From assembly GCA_002049495.1 (NCBI GenBank), contig LLYS01000003.1:62001-126000 (forward strand): 64,000 nt of DNA. The letters are read 5' to 3'. The notes under the pieces are model-generated. The model saw nothing but the letters and a program-made list of their open reading frames with translations. It ran no database searches and had not been told where the DNA came from. This DNA comes from Epsilonproteobacteria bacterium tcs-49 (lineage in GTDB: Bacteria > Campylobacterota > Campylobacteria > Campylobacterales > Sulfurovaceae). The translations under genes and the position numbers were made by a program. Of this stretch, positions 25,317 to 34,498 are shown piece by piece; positions within the stretch are counted from its first letter, which is position 1, and each line of letters begins with the position of its first letter.

Positions 25317-26492
25317 TTATATTTCCAAAAGCGCTTCCTTGGTTGCTTTTAGCATATACTCAAAATCATTCTCACTCATCCACAGGTGAAAGGGGAAGGA
25401 GATCATATTATCAAAAAACTCATCCGTGTTCGGACAGTCGGCCTGGCCAAACCCCAGTTTCTCGTAAAGGGGATAGCGGTTGAGCGGGTAATACTGCACG
25501 ACGCACTTGATGCCCTTTTCAAACGCCAGTTTGGACATGAGCTCATCTCTTTTTCCGTTTTTCACATACGCAGCTAAAAGGTGATAATTGTGCTGCTTGC
25601 TCTCCACCCGGTGAAACTCCAGATCGTCAAATTCGCTTAGCTCATCGATGAAACGCAAAGCTCGCTTGCGTTTTGTAGCATTCATCTCATCCAGTCTCCC
25701 AAGAAGCTTTGTCCCCAGGGCACACTCCGCTTCTCCAAGGCAGTAGTTGTTGGGCATCAGCACCTTGCCATCAAGCATCGGCAGATCCACATTGCCCATC
25801 GCCGGCTTCCAGTAGTGCTCCCGCTCAAAGTCATAGCCACAGTGGCCGTTGTGGCGCAGCATCGGGATAATATCCGCGTACTTTTGCTCCCCGACCGTCA
25901 GCATGCCGCCCTCGCCGAGGGTTGTGATGTTTTTGTGGGAGTGAAAGGAAAAAATCCCGAAATCACCGAATGTACCGGCTTTTTTCCCCTCTATCTCCGT
26001 TCCCATCGCCTGCGCTACGTCCTCTATAAGCAGCACTCCGTTTTCCTTGGCGAATTGGGCGATCTGTTCAATCTCCGGAATCATATACCCGTAAAGGTGT
26101 ACCACGATGATAGCCTTTGTTTTCGGCCCCATGCACTTTTTAATACTCTCCAGCGTTACAACGCGTGTTTGAAAATCGATATCCGCCCATACGGGTTTTG
26201 CTCCCTTTTTCACAAAAGGGTAAACGCTTGACGTAAAAGTGTGCGACGGTGCGATCACCTCATCACCCTCTTCAAACAGACACATCTGCGCCGCCATCTC
26301 TAAAGCGGCAGTGGCGTTGCAGACGGAAAAGGCAAAACGGTTTCCGTTATACCGGCAAAACGCATCCTCAAACGCATCCTTATGTCTGCCCTGCGTCAGG
26401 TTCTCGTCACTGTTCATAACCTCTGCAACCAGCTCCTGCTCCTGTTTGGTATATTTATGTCCTCTACCGCTGAAATTGATCTTTACATCCAT
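25317..26492 (-). CDS. DegT-family PLP aminotransferase, possible KdnA analogue
   Basis: 391 residues. The PLP lysine is K187 in FSFHSHKNITTLGEGG; IEDVAQAMGTEIEG (156-169) and CNATAALEMAA are the other conserved blocks. It follows the KdnB-like dehydrogenase gene with a 5-base gap. In Shewanella, KdnB oxidises Kdo at carbon 8 and the DegT enzyme KdnA aminates it to 8-amino-Kdo. The gene pair here matches that logic, but this aminotransferase is not obviously close to KdnA by eye, so another oxidised sugar could be the substrate. Confidence 0.85.
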   Translation of the reverse strand: MDVKINFSGRGHKYTKQEQELVAEVMNSDENLTQGRHKDAFEDAFCRYNGNRFAFSVCNATAALEMAAQMCLFEEGDEVIAPSHTFTSSVYPFVKKGAKPVWADIDFQTRVVTLESIKKCMGPKTKAIIVVHLYGYMIPEIEQIAQFAKENGVLLIEDVAQAMGTEIEGKKAGTFGDFGIFSFHSHKNITTLGEGGMLTVGEQKYADIIPMLRHNGHCGYDFEREHYWKPAMGNVDLPMLDGKVLMPNNYCLGEAECALGTKLLGRLDEMNATKRKRALRFIDELSEFDDLEFHRVESKQHNYHLLAAYVKNGKRDELMSKLAFEKGIKCVVQYYPLNRYPLYEKLGFGQADCPNTDEFFDNMISFPFHLWMSENDFEYMLKATKEALLEI

Positions 26493-26497
26493 AAACT

Positions 26498-27574
26498 CTA
26501 CATCCTTTTGAACACTTCTTTGACTTTATTATAACTCAACACCTCTTTAAACTCCTCCCCAAGCGCATTGGCCAAAGGTTTTTCATGGATAACGGTCGAA
26601 TCATAAAGCTTTCGGTACATCTCCTCCTTCAGATCTGCGGCGATGCCTTTGGGGATCCGTATGCCCTGCTTCTCGGCCAGTTCAAAAAACTCCCCGTATT
26701 CCCGGGGGTAAAACTCCTCCATAGCGTTCATCGTCATACAGTTTCCTATGCAGTGGTGGGTTTCCAAAACGACGCTAAGACCCGCGGAAAAAGGGTGAAC
26801 GACCCCCACGAAGCTATTGGCTATTGCGCACCCTCCCAGATAGGAAGCCACCATGAGTTTTTCACGGTTTTCATCACTCATCATATCATCGCTGCCGAAC
26901 ACCTCTTTGCAAAGCGTGATCGCTTGATGGGAGAAGGCGTCCCCGACGGCGTTTCTGTAGCGTCCCCCCAGGGATTCGATACAGTGGATATAAGTATCCA
27001 TTCCCGTATAGAAATACTGATCCCTGGGGACCGTTTTCGTCAAATCCGGATCGAGAATGAGTTGGTCATAGATGGTGTAGTGGCTGTTCATCCCCAGTTT
27101 CAAGCCCGTTTTTGAATTGGTCATCACGCACGTTCTGCTCGCTTCCGCACCGGTACCCGAAATTGTCGGTATCCCTATTTTATACACGGCAGGATTCTTG
27201 ACCAGATCCCACCCCTGATAATCCTCGGCTTTTCCCGGATTTGTCAAGAGATTGGCCACGGCTTTTCCCGTATCCAGGGTACTTCCCCCCCCTACGGCGA
27301 CGATCGCTTTGGGCAGTGTCTTTTCCTGCTCTTCCAACCTGCTTTTAAACGCGTCTATAAACTCTGTCTTTGGCTCATCTTCGGTTTGAACGAAAAACAC
27401 TACATCTTCGTTTTTAAGCGGCAGCCTCTCTATCAAAGCACTGTCTTTGAAAAATTCATCGATAAAATACACGCTGTAGTCACTTGTACTTTCGATTTCA
27501 TTTAACAGTTCACCAAGCCCGTCAATACTGCCCTTGCCGAACATATAGCGTAGTACGTTTTTTGAATTGTTCAT
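26498..27574 (-). CDS. Iron-containing alcohol dehydrogenase, KdnB-like (3-deoxy-octulosonate 8-oxidase family)
   Basis: 358 residues of the group III metal-dependent alcohol dehydrogenases. GGGS at 95-98 binds NAD(P); the metal ligands D193, H197, H260 and H274 are all visible. The central block YQGWDLVKNPAV, GTGAEASRT and FYTGMDTYIHCIES closely resembles Shewanella KdnB as I remember it. KdnB oxidises the C8 hydroxyl of Kdo to an aldehyde. Its stop overlaps the start of nothing, but its start overlaps the epimerase stop by 4 bases. A homologous ulosonic acid could be the true substrate. Confidence 0.82.
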   Translation of the reverse strand: MNNSKNVLRYMFGKGSIDGLGELLNEIESTSDYSVYFIDEFFKDSALIERLPLKNEDVVFFVQTEDEPKTEFIDAFKSRLEEQEKTLPKAIVAVGGGSTLDTGKAVANLLTNPGKAEDYQGWDLVKNPAVYKIGIPTISGTGAEASRTCVMTNSKTGLKLGMNSHYTIYDQLILDPDLTKTVPRDQYFYTGMDTYIHCIESLGGRYRNAVGDAFSHQAITLCKEVFGSDDMMSDENREKLMVASYLGGCAIANSFVGVVHPFSAGLSVVLETHHCIGNCMTMNAMEEFYPREYGEFFELAEKQGIRIPKGIAADLKEEMYRKLYDSTVIHEKPLANALGEEFKEVLSYNKVKEVFKRM

Positions 27575-28506
27575 ATCTTCATTACCCCTTGTTCAAAGTT
27601 CACGAGTTCTTGCAAACCCAAAAGTTTTCGCATCTTGCCGTTGTCGCACAGGGAACCGTACACGTCCCCTTTTCTCGCAGGCTCATACTTGGGCGGCTGC
27701 GTATGCCCGTATTTTTTTGCGATCGTGGCAAAAATATCGTTTACCGTCGTTTTTCGGCCCGTGCCTATGCAGATCACCTCTCCCGAAATATCATCCGTGT
27801 TCATAGCGGCGATATTTGCTTTTACCACGTCCTGTACATAGACAAAGTCCCTGTACTGTGTACCGTCTCCGTATATCGTAGGGGTTTTTCCCTGCCGCAG
27901 CATGGTATCGAAAATGGAGATTACCCCGCTGTATTCGCTGTCTGCCCTCTGCCCCGGACCGTAAACGTTGAAGTATCTCAAAGCAACCGTCTCAACACCG
28001 TAAGTCGAGCTATAAAGCTTCAGATACCGTTCCGCCATCATCTTCTCATACCCATACGGCGAGACGGGTTTTTCGGGGGAATTTTCATTTTTGGGCATAC
28101 TTTTTTCATCTCCGTATATGGCCGCACTGCTTGAGAAAACAACCCTTTTCGCTCCGGCTTGCCTCGCCGCTTCCAAAAGATTCAGCGTTCCCTGAAGATT
28201 AACCCTCCCCGTACGCAGCGGATCGGCCATGGACTCCTGTACCGATACTATAGCCGCCAAATGGTAAATATGCGTAATCGCGTTTTCGGCGATAAACGCA
28301 TAAAGCCGCTCATAATCGCATATATCGATCTTTTGAAAGATAAACCGATCGGAAAATGTTTCCGAAAACTCTTCGATATTCTCCAAACATCCACCGGACA
28401 TATCATCTAAGGCATACACGGTATCTTCGCTAAAGTGCAACATCTCTTTGACCAGATGTGAACCGATGAATCCCGCCGCACCCGTTATGAGAATGTTTTT
28501 ACCCAT
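27571..28506 (-). CDS. GalE/WbpP-like NAD-dependent sugar-nucleotide epimerase
   Basis: 311 residues, extended SDR. GAAGFIG at 9-15, HLAAIVSVQES near 82-92, SSSAAIYGD, and Y151xxxK155 in SPYGYEK are the expected epimerase landmarks. It probably interconverts UDP-hexoses or UDP-hexuronates at carbon 4. UDP-glucose (GalU) and UDP-glucuronate (Ugd) made upstream in the locus are candidate substrates. It overlaps the ABC transporter gene by 8 bases. Confidence 0.87.
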   Translation of the reverse strand: MGKNILITGAAGFIGSHLVKEMLHFSEDTVYALDDMSGGCLENIEEFSETFSDRFIFQKIDICDYERLYAFIAENAITHIYHLAAIVSVQESMADPLRTGRVNLQGTLNLLEAARQAGAKRVVFSSSAAIYGDEKSMPKNENSPEKPVSPYGYEKMMAERYLKLYSSTYGVETVALRYFNVYGPGQRADSEYSGVISIFDTMLRQGKTPTIYGDGTQYRDFVYVQDVVKANIAAMNTDDISGEVICIGTGRKTTVNDIFATIAKKYGHTQPPKYEPARKGDVYGSLCDNGKMRKLLGLQELVNFEQGVMKI

Positions 28507-30229
28507 ACTCTACGACTCTTCCGTTTTCAAGCTTAATGATCTTATCGCATTTTTCCACCGTGCTTAATCGGTGTGCGATCATGATGATCGTCCTTTTACC
28601 GCTCATGGCGTCTATCGCTTTCATCACTTCGGCCTCCGTGCTGTTGTCCAGCGCGCTGGTCGCCTCATCCAGCACCAGCACTTCCGGCTCATGGTACAGC
28701 GCCCTTGCGATCCCAAGCCGCTGCCTTTGCCCTCCGGAGAGCCGCACGCCCCTTTCTCCGATGATCGTTTCATAACCGTTTTCCAAACCGCTTACAAACT
28801 CGTGCACCTGCGCCATCTTAGCTACCTTCTCCACCTGTGCACTATCTATCTGCTCCTTGTCGATACCAAAAGCGATGTTACTCGCTATCGTATCATCAGC
28901 AAGAAAAATACTTTGAGGCACATACCCGATACTGTTTTGCCACTGGCGTATATTGGAACCATCCAGCACCGTTGCGTCAACGATCAGTTTTCCTGAAGAG
29001 GGGGTAAGAAGTCCGAGTATCACATCCACGAAAGTACTTTTACCGGCACCCGTCGTCCCGATTACCCCTACCGTGCTGTTTGCTCCGATCGCCAAACTCA
29101 CATCCGTCAAGGCAGGGGTTTGGGTATTTTTATAATAAAAAGATATGTTTTCCAGCTTTAAGTTGTGCTTTAAACTCAATCGCGTAAAATCGTTTCTGAT
29201 ATCCGCCTTCTCTTCTTTTCCAAGGTCCTGCAGCACTGCATCAAGTGCGGCGTTACCAAAGCGCAGCATGGACAGCGAGGCGTATATTGTATTGACTGCG
29301 GGTTTAAGCTTTAGCGCCCCCAACGCGTACAATCCCAGCACCGGCAGCAGTCTCCCCAGGTCGCTCCCGTCGCTCATCAGCGCATACATGGCAATCGCGA
29401 GCAAGGAACCAAAGGCTATCACCTCTACAAAAAACTTCGGCACTTGTGAAAGGGTTTGATTAATCGATTGATACCGTGAAAAATCAACCGAAGGGGTTTT
29501 GAAACTATCCAGATAAACTTCTTCACGCCCTAAAACTTTTAAATCCTTTATCCCTCCGATAGTTTCTGAAACGATCTTAAACCTTTGTGAATTGGCTTTG
29601 GCGCGCTCTTTTCCGATGTGAGAAACATATTTTCTCACCGTCGTGTACATCAGAATATAGAACCCTCCAAAGATTCCCGCCAGAATCGCGGCGAGCATAG
29701 GGTCAACCGCCACTAAAAAGATGATCAGAGCCAATGTGAGAGTACTGTACGTTACCAGTCTCAGTGCAGGCTGCAAAACCTGATTGATCATCAAATCCAC
29801 TTCGGAAAGAATCGTTTTTGAGATATCGCTACTGTTACGCGCCAAAAAATAGTCATAGGGTTGGTGAAGGTACTTACGCAGCAGCTTTTTGCCGATGCTG
29901 TGGCGCCGCATGTTTGAAAATTTAAAAAGTGCGTAATAGGTAAAACTTTTAACCGCGGCACTGACCAGCAGCGTCACTAACGCGAATACTCCTAAAAATA
30001 TCAAAAATGAATTCTTATCGCTGAAACCGCCGAAACCGTACACGGCGGATAAATACCTGTTTGTCTCAAGCATTTCCGGTTTGCCCAGTACGGAAAGAAA
30101 CGGCATGATCGACCCCACGCCCAAAACTTCAAAAAACGCCATGACGATCATGAGCAGAGATAACAGCAGCGCTCTTTTACGCTCATGGGCGGACAGCAGC
30201 TGCCACAGTTTTTTATAGGTTTGAATCAT
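28499..30229 (-). CDS. ABC transporter, fused permease and ATPase, PglK-like glycolipid flippase
   Basis: 576 residues: six-helix membrane domain (about 1-310) and an ATPase with Walker A GTTGAGKS (391-398), LSGGQ (497-501) and Walker B LVLDE (518-522). Overall layout and the IGYVPQ/IARALY.EPEVLVLDEATSALD blocks resemble Campylobacter PglK, which flips undecaprenyl-linked oligosaccharide for N-glycosylation. MsbA-type lipid A export is the alternative. Its place in a glycan operon, 8 kb from pglB, favours a glycolipid flippase. Confidence 0.8.
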   Translation of the reverse strand: MIQTYKKLWQLLSAHERKRALLLSLLMIVMAFFEVLGVGSIMPFLSVLGKPEMLETNRYLSAVYGFGGFSDKNSFLIFLGVFALVTLLVSAAVKSFTYYALFKFSNMRRHSIGKKLLRKYLHQPYDYFLARNSSDISKTILSEVDLMINQVLQPALRLVTYSTLTLALIIFLVAVDPMLAAILAGIFGGFYILMYTTVRKYVSHIGKERAKANSQRFKIVSETIGGIKDLKVLGREEVYLDSFKTPSVDFSRYQSINQTLSQVPKFFVEVIAFGSLLAIAMYALMSDGSDLGRLLPVLGLYALGALKLKPAVNTIYASLSMLRFGNAALDAVLQDLGKEEKADIRNDFTRLSLKHNLKLENISFYYKNTQTPALTDVSLAIGANSTVGVIGTTGAGKSTFVDVILGLLTPSSGKLIVDATVLDGSNIRQWQNSIGYVPQSIFLADDTIASNIAFGIDKEQIDSAQVEKVAKMAQVHEFVSGLENGYETIIGERGVRLSGGQRQRLGIARALYHEPEVLVLDEATSALDNSTEAEVMKAIDAMSGKRTIIMIAHRLSTVEKCDKIIKLENGRVVEYG

Positions 30230-30265
30230 CGGTTTACAACCATCCTTCTGCCGTTTGTTTCTTTT

Positions 30266-31453
30266 TTACCATTTGACCCCGCGGAAAATCACGTCTTTAC
30301 GGATATTGCTTTTATATTTCGCCACGGTTTTAAACATCCCCTCCATCACTTCGGGAGTCAGGTAGTGCGGTTCCACGCCGATCTCTTGCAACCCCTGGTA
30401 AACGGGATTGTAGTAGTGCTCCTCTTTTTCTTTTCGCGGGTTTTCTATATTTTTGATCTCGACTCCATAGCCAAGCTTGTCGCCTACTGTTTTGGTCAAT
30501 TGGGCAAGTTCATTGACGCTGAAGGTTTCCATGATCTGGTTAAAAATCCGCAGTTCACCCTTTTTCGCTGGGGTTCGCACGGAGGCGCCCACGCACTGCA
30601 GCGTATCTTTGATATTGAGGTATCCTCTGGTCTGTCCGCCCTGACCGTATACCGTCAAAGGATAACCGACAACCGCCTGGGTGATGAATCTGTTGACGAT
30701 GGTACCGAAGATTTCATCGTAGTTAAAAATGGTTTTTAACCGATCATCGATCAAAGATTCCTCCGTTTCAATCCCGTAAACGGGACCCTGCATCAAGTCC
30801 GTAGCCTTCAGATCCCACATGCGCACGCCGAACCAGAAAAGGTCGGTATCCATGATTTTCGTGGTATGGTAAAGCGAACTCGCCTGTCTGGGATAGAGAA
30901 ATTTATCTTTTCTGCCCTTGTGTTCTATCTCAAGCCACCCCTCTTCGATATCTATCTCGGGCGTTCCGTATTCGCCCATGGTTCCTATCTTTATCATATG
31001 GGTATCGGGGCTGAGATCTTTTAGCGCAAACATGAGGTTGTTGGTAACAAGCAGATTGTTCGAAAGGGTTTTGTTGGCGTATTTGTAATTGAGCAGCGAA
31101 TAGGGCGCAGAGGGCTGCTCCGCATAGTGGATTACCGTTTCGGGTGCTCCCGTGAACTTTTTATCGACGCACCACTGGTACTGCACTCTCCCGTCAAAAA
31201 GACTCCGCATCACCTCCGGATCGGTCAGATCACCGATAACGACCTTGATCTCTTTTCCGGTTTTTTCATACCAGATTTTCGCCCGCTCGATAAGCGTGGG
31301 CACGCCGTAGAGCATCCCTACGTCAAGCTCCGTACATGCGTTTCTGCGCAGATAGTTGTCCACGACCGTTACCTCGTGACCTTCATTTGAAAACTTCATC
31401 GCCGTAGGCCAGCCGAGGTATCCGTCTCCTCCAAGTACTAATATATGAGCCAT
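30266..31453 (-). CDS. UDP-sulfoquinovose synthase (SQD1/Agl3 family)
   Basis: 395 residues. Compared by memory with plant SQD1: the nucleotide loop GGDGYLGW (8-15), EQPSAPYSL (112-120), KIGTMGEYGTP with T158, and catalytic Y195xxxK199 all match. So do DLMQGPVYG, VYGQGGQTRGYL, FNQIMETFSVNELA and EEHYYNP. The enzyme joins sulfite to UDP-glucose through a 4-keto-glucose-5-ene intermediate, giving UDP-sulfoquinovose. Directly upstream are genes able to yield sulfite (CysH and a persulfide dioxygenase). Plants and phototrophs use it for sulfolipid; Sulfolobus Agl3 uses it for N-glycans. Confidence 0.9.
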   Translation of the reverse strand: MAHILVLGGDGYLGWPTAMKFSNEGHEVTVVDNYLRRNACTELDVGMLYGVPTLIERAKIWYEKTGKEIKVVIGDLTDPEVMRSLFDGRVQYQWCVDKKFTGAPETVIHYAEQPSAPYSLLNYKYANKTLSNNLLVTNNLMFALKDLSPDTHMIKIGTMGEYGTPEIDIEEGWLEIEHKGRKDKFLYPRQASSLYHTTKIMDTDLFWFGVRMWDLKATDLMQGPVYGIETEESLIDDRLKTIFNYDEIFGTIVNRFITQAVVGYPLTVYGQGGQTRGYLNIKDTLQCVGASVRTPAKKGELRIFNQIMETFSVNELAQLTKTVGDKLGYGVEIKNIENPRKEKEEHYYNPVYQGLQEIGVEPHYLTPEVMEGMFKTVAKYKSNIRKDVIFRGVKW

Positions 31454-31479
31454 TATTATCCCTTCTTTACGTTATTTTA

Positions 31480-32790
31480 TTATATCGTGTAATATATATT
31501 TTCTTGCTTTTGCACGCTATTGAGGTATGAGATAGCCGCTATGGATTTAAACCCGAATTCACACTCGAAAGTATACGGTTTTGTTCGGTCAAAGGCGTAG
31601 TCTTTAATTGCGCTCAGTCCCAATCGTATATGCCTTTCTCCTTCGGTTTGACAATTTTTTGCAAAGGAGATGAAGACCATATTATCATCTATCATCTCTT
31701 TTTTGACAATATTCAAACTTTCAACGGGAAAGCCCGCCTTGACCCACGCATTGATATCGGTATTGATGATATGGGTAATCCTGTCAATCCCGACCCTTGC
31801 CAGCTTTATCTGCACCTCTTTAAGCATCTGGTTCTTATGTTCCACCCTGGGAAGCAGCAATACATACTCCTTCTCCTGATCCAGCAGCGATCCGGCTATC
31901 AGCGAAATGTTGGCGTTATAGTAGATATTGATGGAACCTTTGATATGTGCCGTCGCGAAGGAGTAGGGATCACGCAGGTCGATAATCGTGTACTTCTGCG
32001 GATCTTTTGCCACCAAAGCGGGATCCAACAGGTTTATACTGTTGGCGGAGGGGATTTTGGCCGGCCCCTGCAGGTTCACAAGACTCATCTTCTTGAAATG
32101 TTCCGGCGTTTCTATAACCATCGCATCAAGGTTGTTTTTATACTTCTGCTCATTTTGTGCGGCTAAAGCGAAGCTTTGGTTTGTCTTTTTTTCGATCCCG
32201 ACGGTACTCATGAAATGCGACTTGAGATCCTTGCCGCAGAACGTACCGCCCATATGCGAAGGCAGTACGATAATGTCGTCGGAAAGCCCGTGCAGCTTCA
32301 CCGCACTTTGATAGGATTGTTCCAGCAGCTGTTCTTTCAACTCCTCTCCAAGCAGATCGGGACGCCCTATGTCGCCTATGAAAAGAAAATCCCCGGTAAA
32401 GACGATCTTTTCCACACCCTCTTCTTGCAGCAGAAAGCTCAGACAAAAGGGAGTGTGTCCCGGGGTTTCTAGCACTTTAAAGTTCAAGCTGCCCACAGGT
32501 AGTTCCGCTCCCTCTTTGGCCTTGATGGTTTCAAACTCGGCTGAAACATTGTGCGCGTACACGTTTTTTGCCCCGGTACTTTCGGCAAGGGCCGCGTGTC
32601 CCCCTACAAAATCGGCGTGGGGGTGGGTATTGAGGATATATTTCGGAATTAACCCGTATTGGTTGATATACTCTACATAATCACCGATATCCCGCTTAGG
32701 GTCGATTATACAGACCTCTTTGCTTTTCTCGCACCCTACGATATAGGAAACGTGGGCTAAGCCTTCATCTACAAAATGTTTCAGTATCAT
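31480..32790 (-). CDS. Persulfide dioxygenase-like metallo-beta-lactamase with inactive rhodanese domain
   Basis: 436 residues. N-terminal MBL domain: H56, H58 and D60 in THPHAD, H112 in TPGHT, D134 in FTGD and H179, as in ETHE1/CstB-type non-haem iron persulfide dioxygenases, which oxidise glutathione or protein persulfide to sulfite. A rhodanese domain follows (about 265-370; IIDLRDPYSFATAHIKGS), but the catalytic cysteine loop reads LLLPRVEHKN, so it is probably a non-catalytic domain. It ends 26 bases before the UDP-sulfoquinovose synthase gene, which consumes sulfite. Confidence 0.85.
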   Translation of the reverse strand: MILKHFVDEGLAHVSYIVGCEKSKEVCIIDPKRDIGDYVEYINQYGLIPKYILNTHPHADFVGGHAALAESTGAKNVYAHNVSAEFETIKAKEGAELPVGSLNFKVLETPGHTPFCLSFLLQEEGVEKIVFTGDFLFIGDIGRPDLLGEELKEQLLEQSYQSAVKLHGLSDDIIVLPSHMGGTFCGKDLKSHFMSTVGIEKKTNQSFALAAQNEQKYKNNLDAMVIETPEHFKKMSLVNLQGPAKIPSANSINLLDPALVAKDPQKYTIIDLRDPYSFATAHIKGSINIYYNANISLIAGSLLDQEKEYVLLLPRVEHKNQMLKEVQIKLARVGIDRITHIINTDINAWVKAGFPVESLNIVKKEMIDDNMVFISFAKNCQTEGERHIRLGLSAIKDYAFDRTKPYTFECEFGFKSIAAISYLNSVQKQENIYYTI

Positions 32791-32801
32791 CTCTATCCCT
32801 T

Positions 32802-33851
32802 TTACAATTCCAGGTTCTCAATTACCTTATGCTCTATGAGGTACTGTTTGATTTCAGCGACGCTCATGCACTTTTCGTTTGCGCTGATATAGGGGTTTGT
32901 CACCTTTTTGCTTGTTATATTTTCATAACTGTCGTAATCGATATCCTCATACATCGGTGGAATGGCCGGTTTCACCACAAACATATTGTCCAGCTCATAC
33001 GCTTTTGCCGTTTCCGGCACGGTCATCAACTCTTCATACAGCTTTTCCCCGGGTTTGGAACCGATAATTTCGATCTCGATCTCTTCGGGTTTTCTGCCAA
33101 ACTGCGGTGCGACGATCTCGATCATCGCCTGTGCCAGATCCGTAATCCTCATCACCGGCATCTTCGTCACGAACACCTCCCCGCCGATAGCCAGCTTTGA
33201 TGCCTCAAGCACCAGCGCAACCGCTTCTTCTATGGTCATGATAAAGCGGGTCATCTGTTCATCGGTGATCGTGATCTTTTTGCCGTCTCTTATCTGTTTG
33301 TAAAAAATGGGAGCTACGGAACCTTTGGAACCGATAACGTTTCCAAAGCGGGTACTGCTAAAAACGATATCCCTATTGCAACGGATATTCAGCGCCGAAC
33401 TCATCAGCCGCTCTCCCAAGAGTTTGGTCGTCCCCATTACATTCGTGGGATTGACCGCTTTGTCGCTGCTGGTATAGATCACCCGTTCGCACCGCTGTGA
33501 TTCAAGCGCAGCCTGGATGACGTTTGAGGTGCCGTCCGCGTTGGTTTTTACCGCATCCAGAGGGCTGACTTCGCTGATAATGACGTGTTTCATCGCCGCC
33601 GTATGCAAAATAATATCCACGTCTTTGCACAGATAGGTCAAGCTATTCAAATCCCGAATGTCACAGAAAAAACCGTTGTATCTTTTTTCTCCACGGTACT
33701 CGTCGTTGAGGAAAAACAGCGCGGCTTCGTTATTGTCAATCGCCTTGATCTCTTTGACGCCACACTCAAGAAGCTGCTTTATCAACTCTTTGCCGATCGT
33801 TCCCGCCGCGCCGGTGATCAACACCTTTTTATTATTGTATAAATCTTTCAC
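32802..33851 (-). CDS. FlaA1/PseB-type UDP-sugar 4,6-dehydratase
   Basis: 349 residues. Rossmann loop GAAGTIGKE (14-22), HTAAMKHV (83-90), SSDKAVNPTNVMGTTK (128-143) in which M139 takes the place of the usual tyrosine, and FGNVIGSKGSV. These are hallmarks of FlaA1, PseB and CapE, which dehydrate and sometimes epimerise UDP-GlcNAc. It may start the branch leading to the 2,4-diamino-trideoxy sugar needed by the NeuB/PseG-like genes, or make a bacillosamine-type precursor. It overlaps the GT2 gene by 4 bases. Confidence 0.88.
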   Translation of the reverse strand: MKDLYNNKKVLITGAAGTIGKELIKQLLECGVKEIKAIDNNEAALFFLNDEYRGEKRYNGFFCDIRDLNSLTYLCKDVDIILHTAAMKHVIISEVSPLDAVKTNADGTSNVIQAALESQRCERVIYTSSDKAVNPTNVMGTTKLLGERLMSSALNIRCNRDIVFSSTRFGNVIGSKGSVAPIFYKQIRDGKKITITDEQMTRFIMTIEEAVALVLEASKLAIGGEVFVTKMPVMRITDLAQAMIEIVAPQFGRKPEEIEIEIIGSKPGEKLYEELMTVPETAKAYELDNMFVVKPAIPPMYEDIDYDSYENITSKKVTNPYISANEKCMSVAEIKQYLIEHKVIENLEL

Positions 33852-34498
33852 GCCTTCACTCCAAATAATCTGTATTGTATATATGTTTTAACCACTATGA
33901 AAAACTGCGGCAGATGCTCCCACGCCACTCTTCTGGGTTTATCGACCACGGGAAGATCAACGGCGATTTCGCAGCTTCGCATCCCCTTTTGAAAGCACTC
34001 CAGGTGCAGCAATCCGCAGGTACACTTGCCCGAAAAGGACAACTGTTTGGCAAAACTTGCACGAATAGCTCTAAAACCCGTTCCCGCATCCTGTAATTTT
34101 TCCCCCGTGAAAACATTCGCCGTTTTCAGCAAAATCCGCTCGGAGAACCTTGCGATATTGGGTCTTTTGCCATATACGATATCGCACGTACCCTCCTTGA
34201 TCGGAGCGATCAGTTTATCGATATCTTCGGGTTTATGCTCTCCGTCGGCATCCATAGTTACGATTATATCCCCCCGAGCCGTGGCGATTCCTCTTTTTAC
34301 ACTATAGAGGTAGCCCCGGTTGGTACCGTTTTGTAAAAAGCGGACGCCCTTGTAAGCATCGGGATCAAGATAGCTGTTAACGGGAATTTCACTTCCGTCG
34401 TCAATCACGATAATATCCTGGTAACCGCCCAACTTGCCCAATACGTTCTCCAATCTCCCTTTTTCATTGTACACGGGGATAACGACCGAAACACTCAC
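33848..34498 (-). CDS. Family 2 glycosyltransferase, dolichol-phosphate-mannose-synthase-like
   Basis: About 216 residues from the GTG at 34498, which overlaps the CysH stop as GTGA; an alternative start at 34537 would give 229 residues. VVIPVYNEKG, IVIDDGS and TMDADGEHKPED give the GT-A donor site. There is no C-terminal membrane segment. Similar proteins transfer sugar from a nucleotide donor to polyprenyl phosphate or to a lipid-linked acceptor. Sitting between CysH and the dehydratase in the sulfoquinovose unit, it is the nearest candidate for adding sulfoquinovose, which is inference. Confidence 0.82.
   Translation of the reverse strand: MSVSVVIPVYNEKGRLENVLGKLGGYQDIIVIDDGSEIPVNSYLDPDAYKGVRFLQNGTNRGYLYSVKRGIATARGDIIVTMDADGEHKPEDIDKLIAPIKEGTCDIVYGKRPNIARFSERILLKTANVFTGEKLQDAGTGFRAIRASFAKQLSFSGKCTCGLLHLECFQKGMRSCEIAVDLPVVDKPRRVAWEHLPQFFIVVKTYIQYRLFGVKA

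Noticed and set aside
28499-30229. MsbA lipid A flippase as the primary call for the ABC transporter
   Set aside because: Possible, but its place between sugar-nucleotide genes and its similarity in layout to PglK favour a glycolipid flippase.
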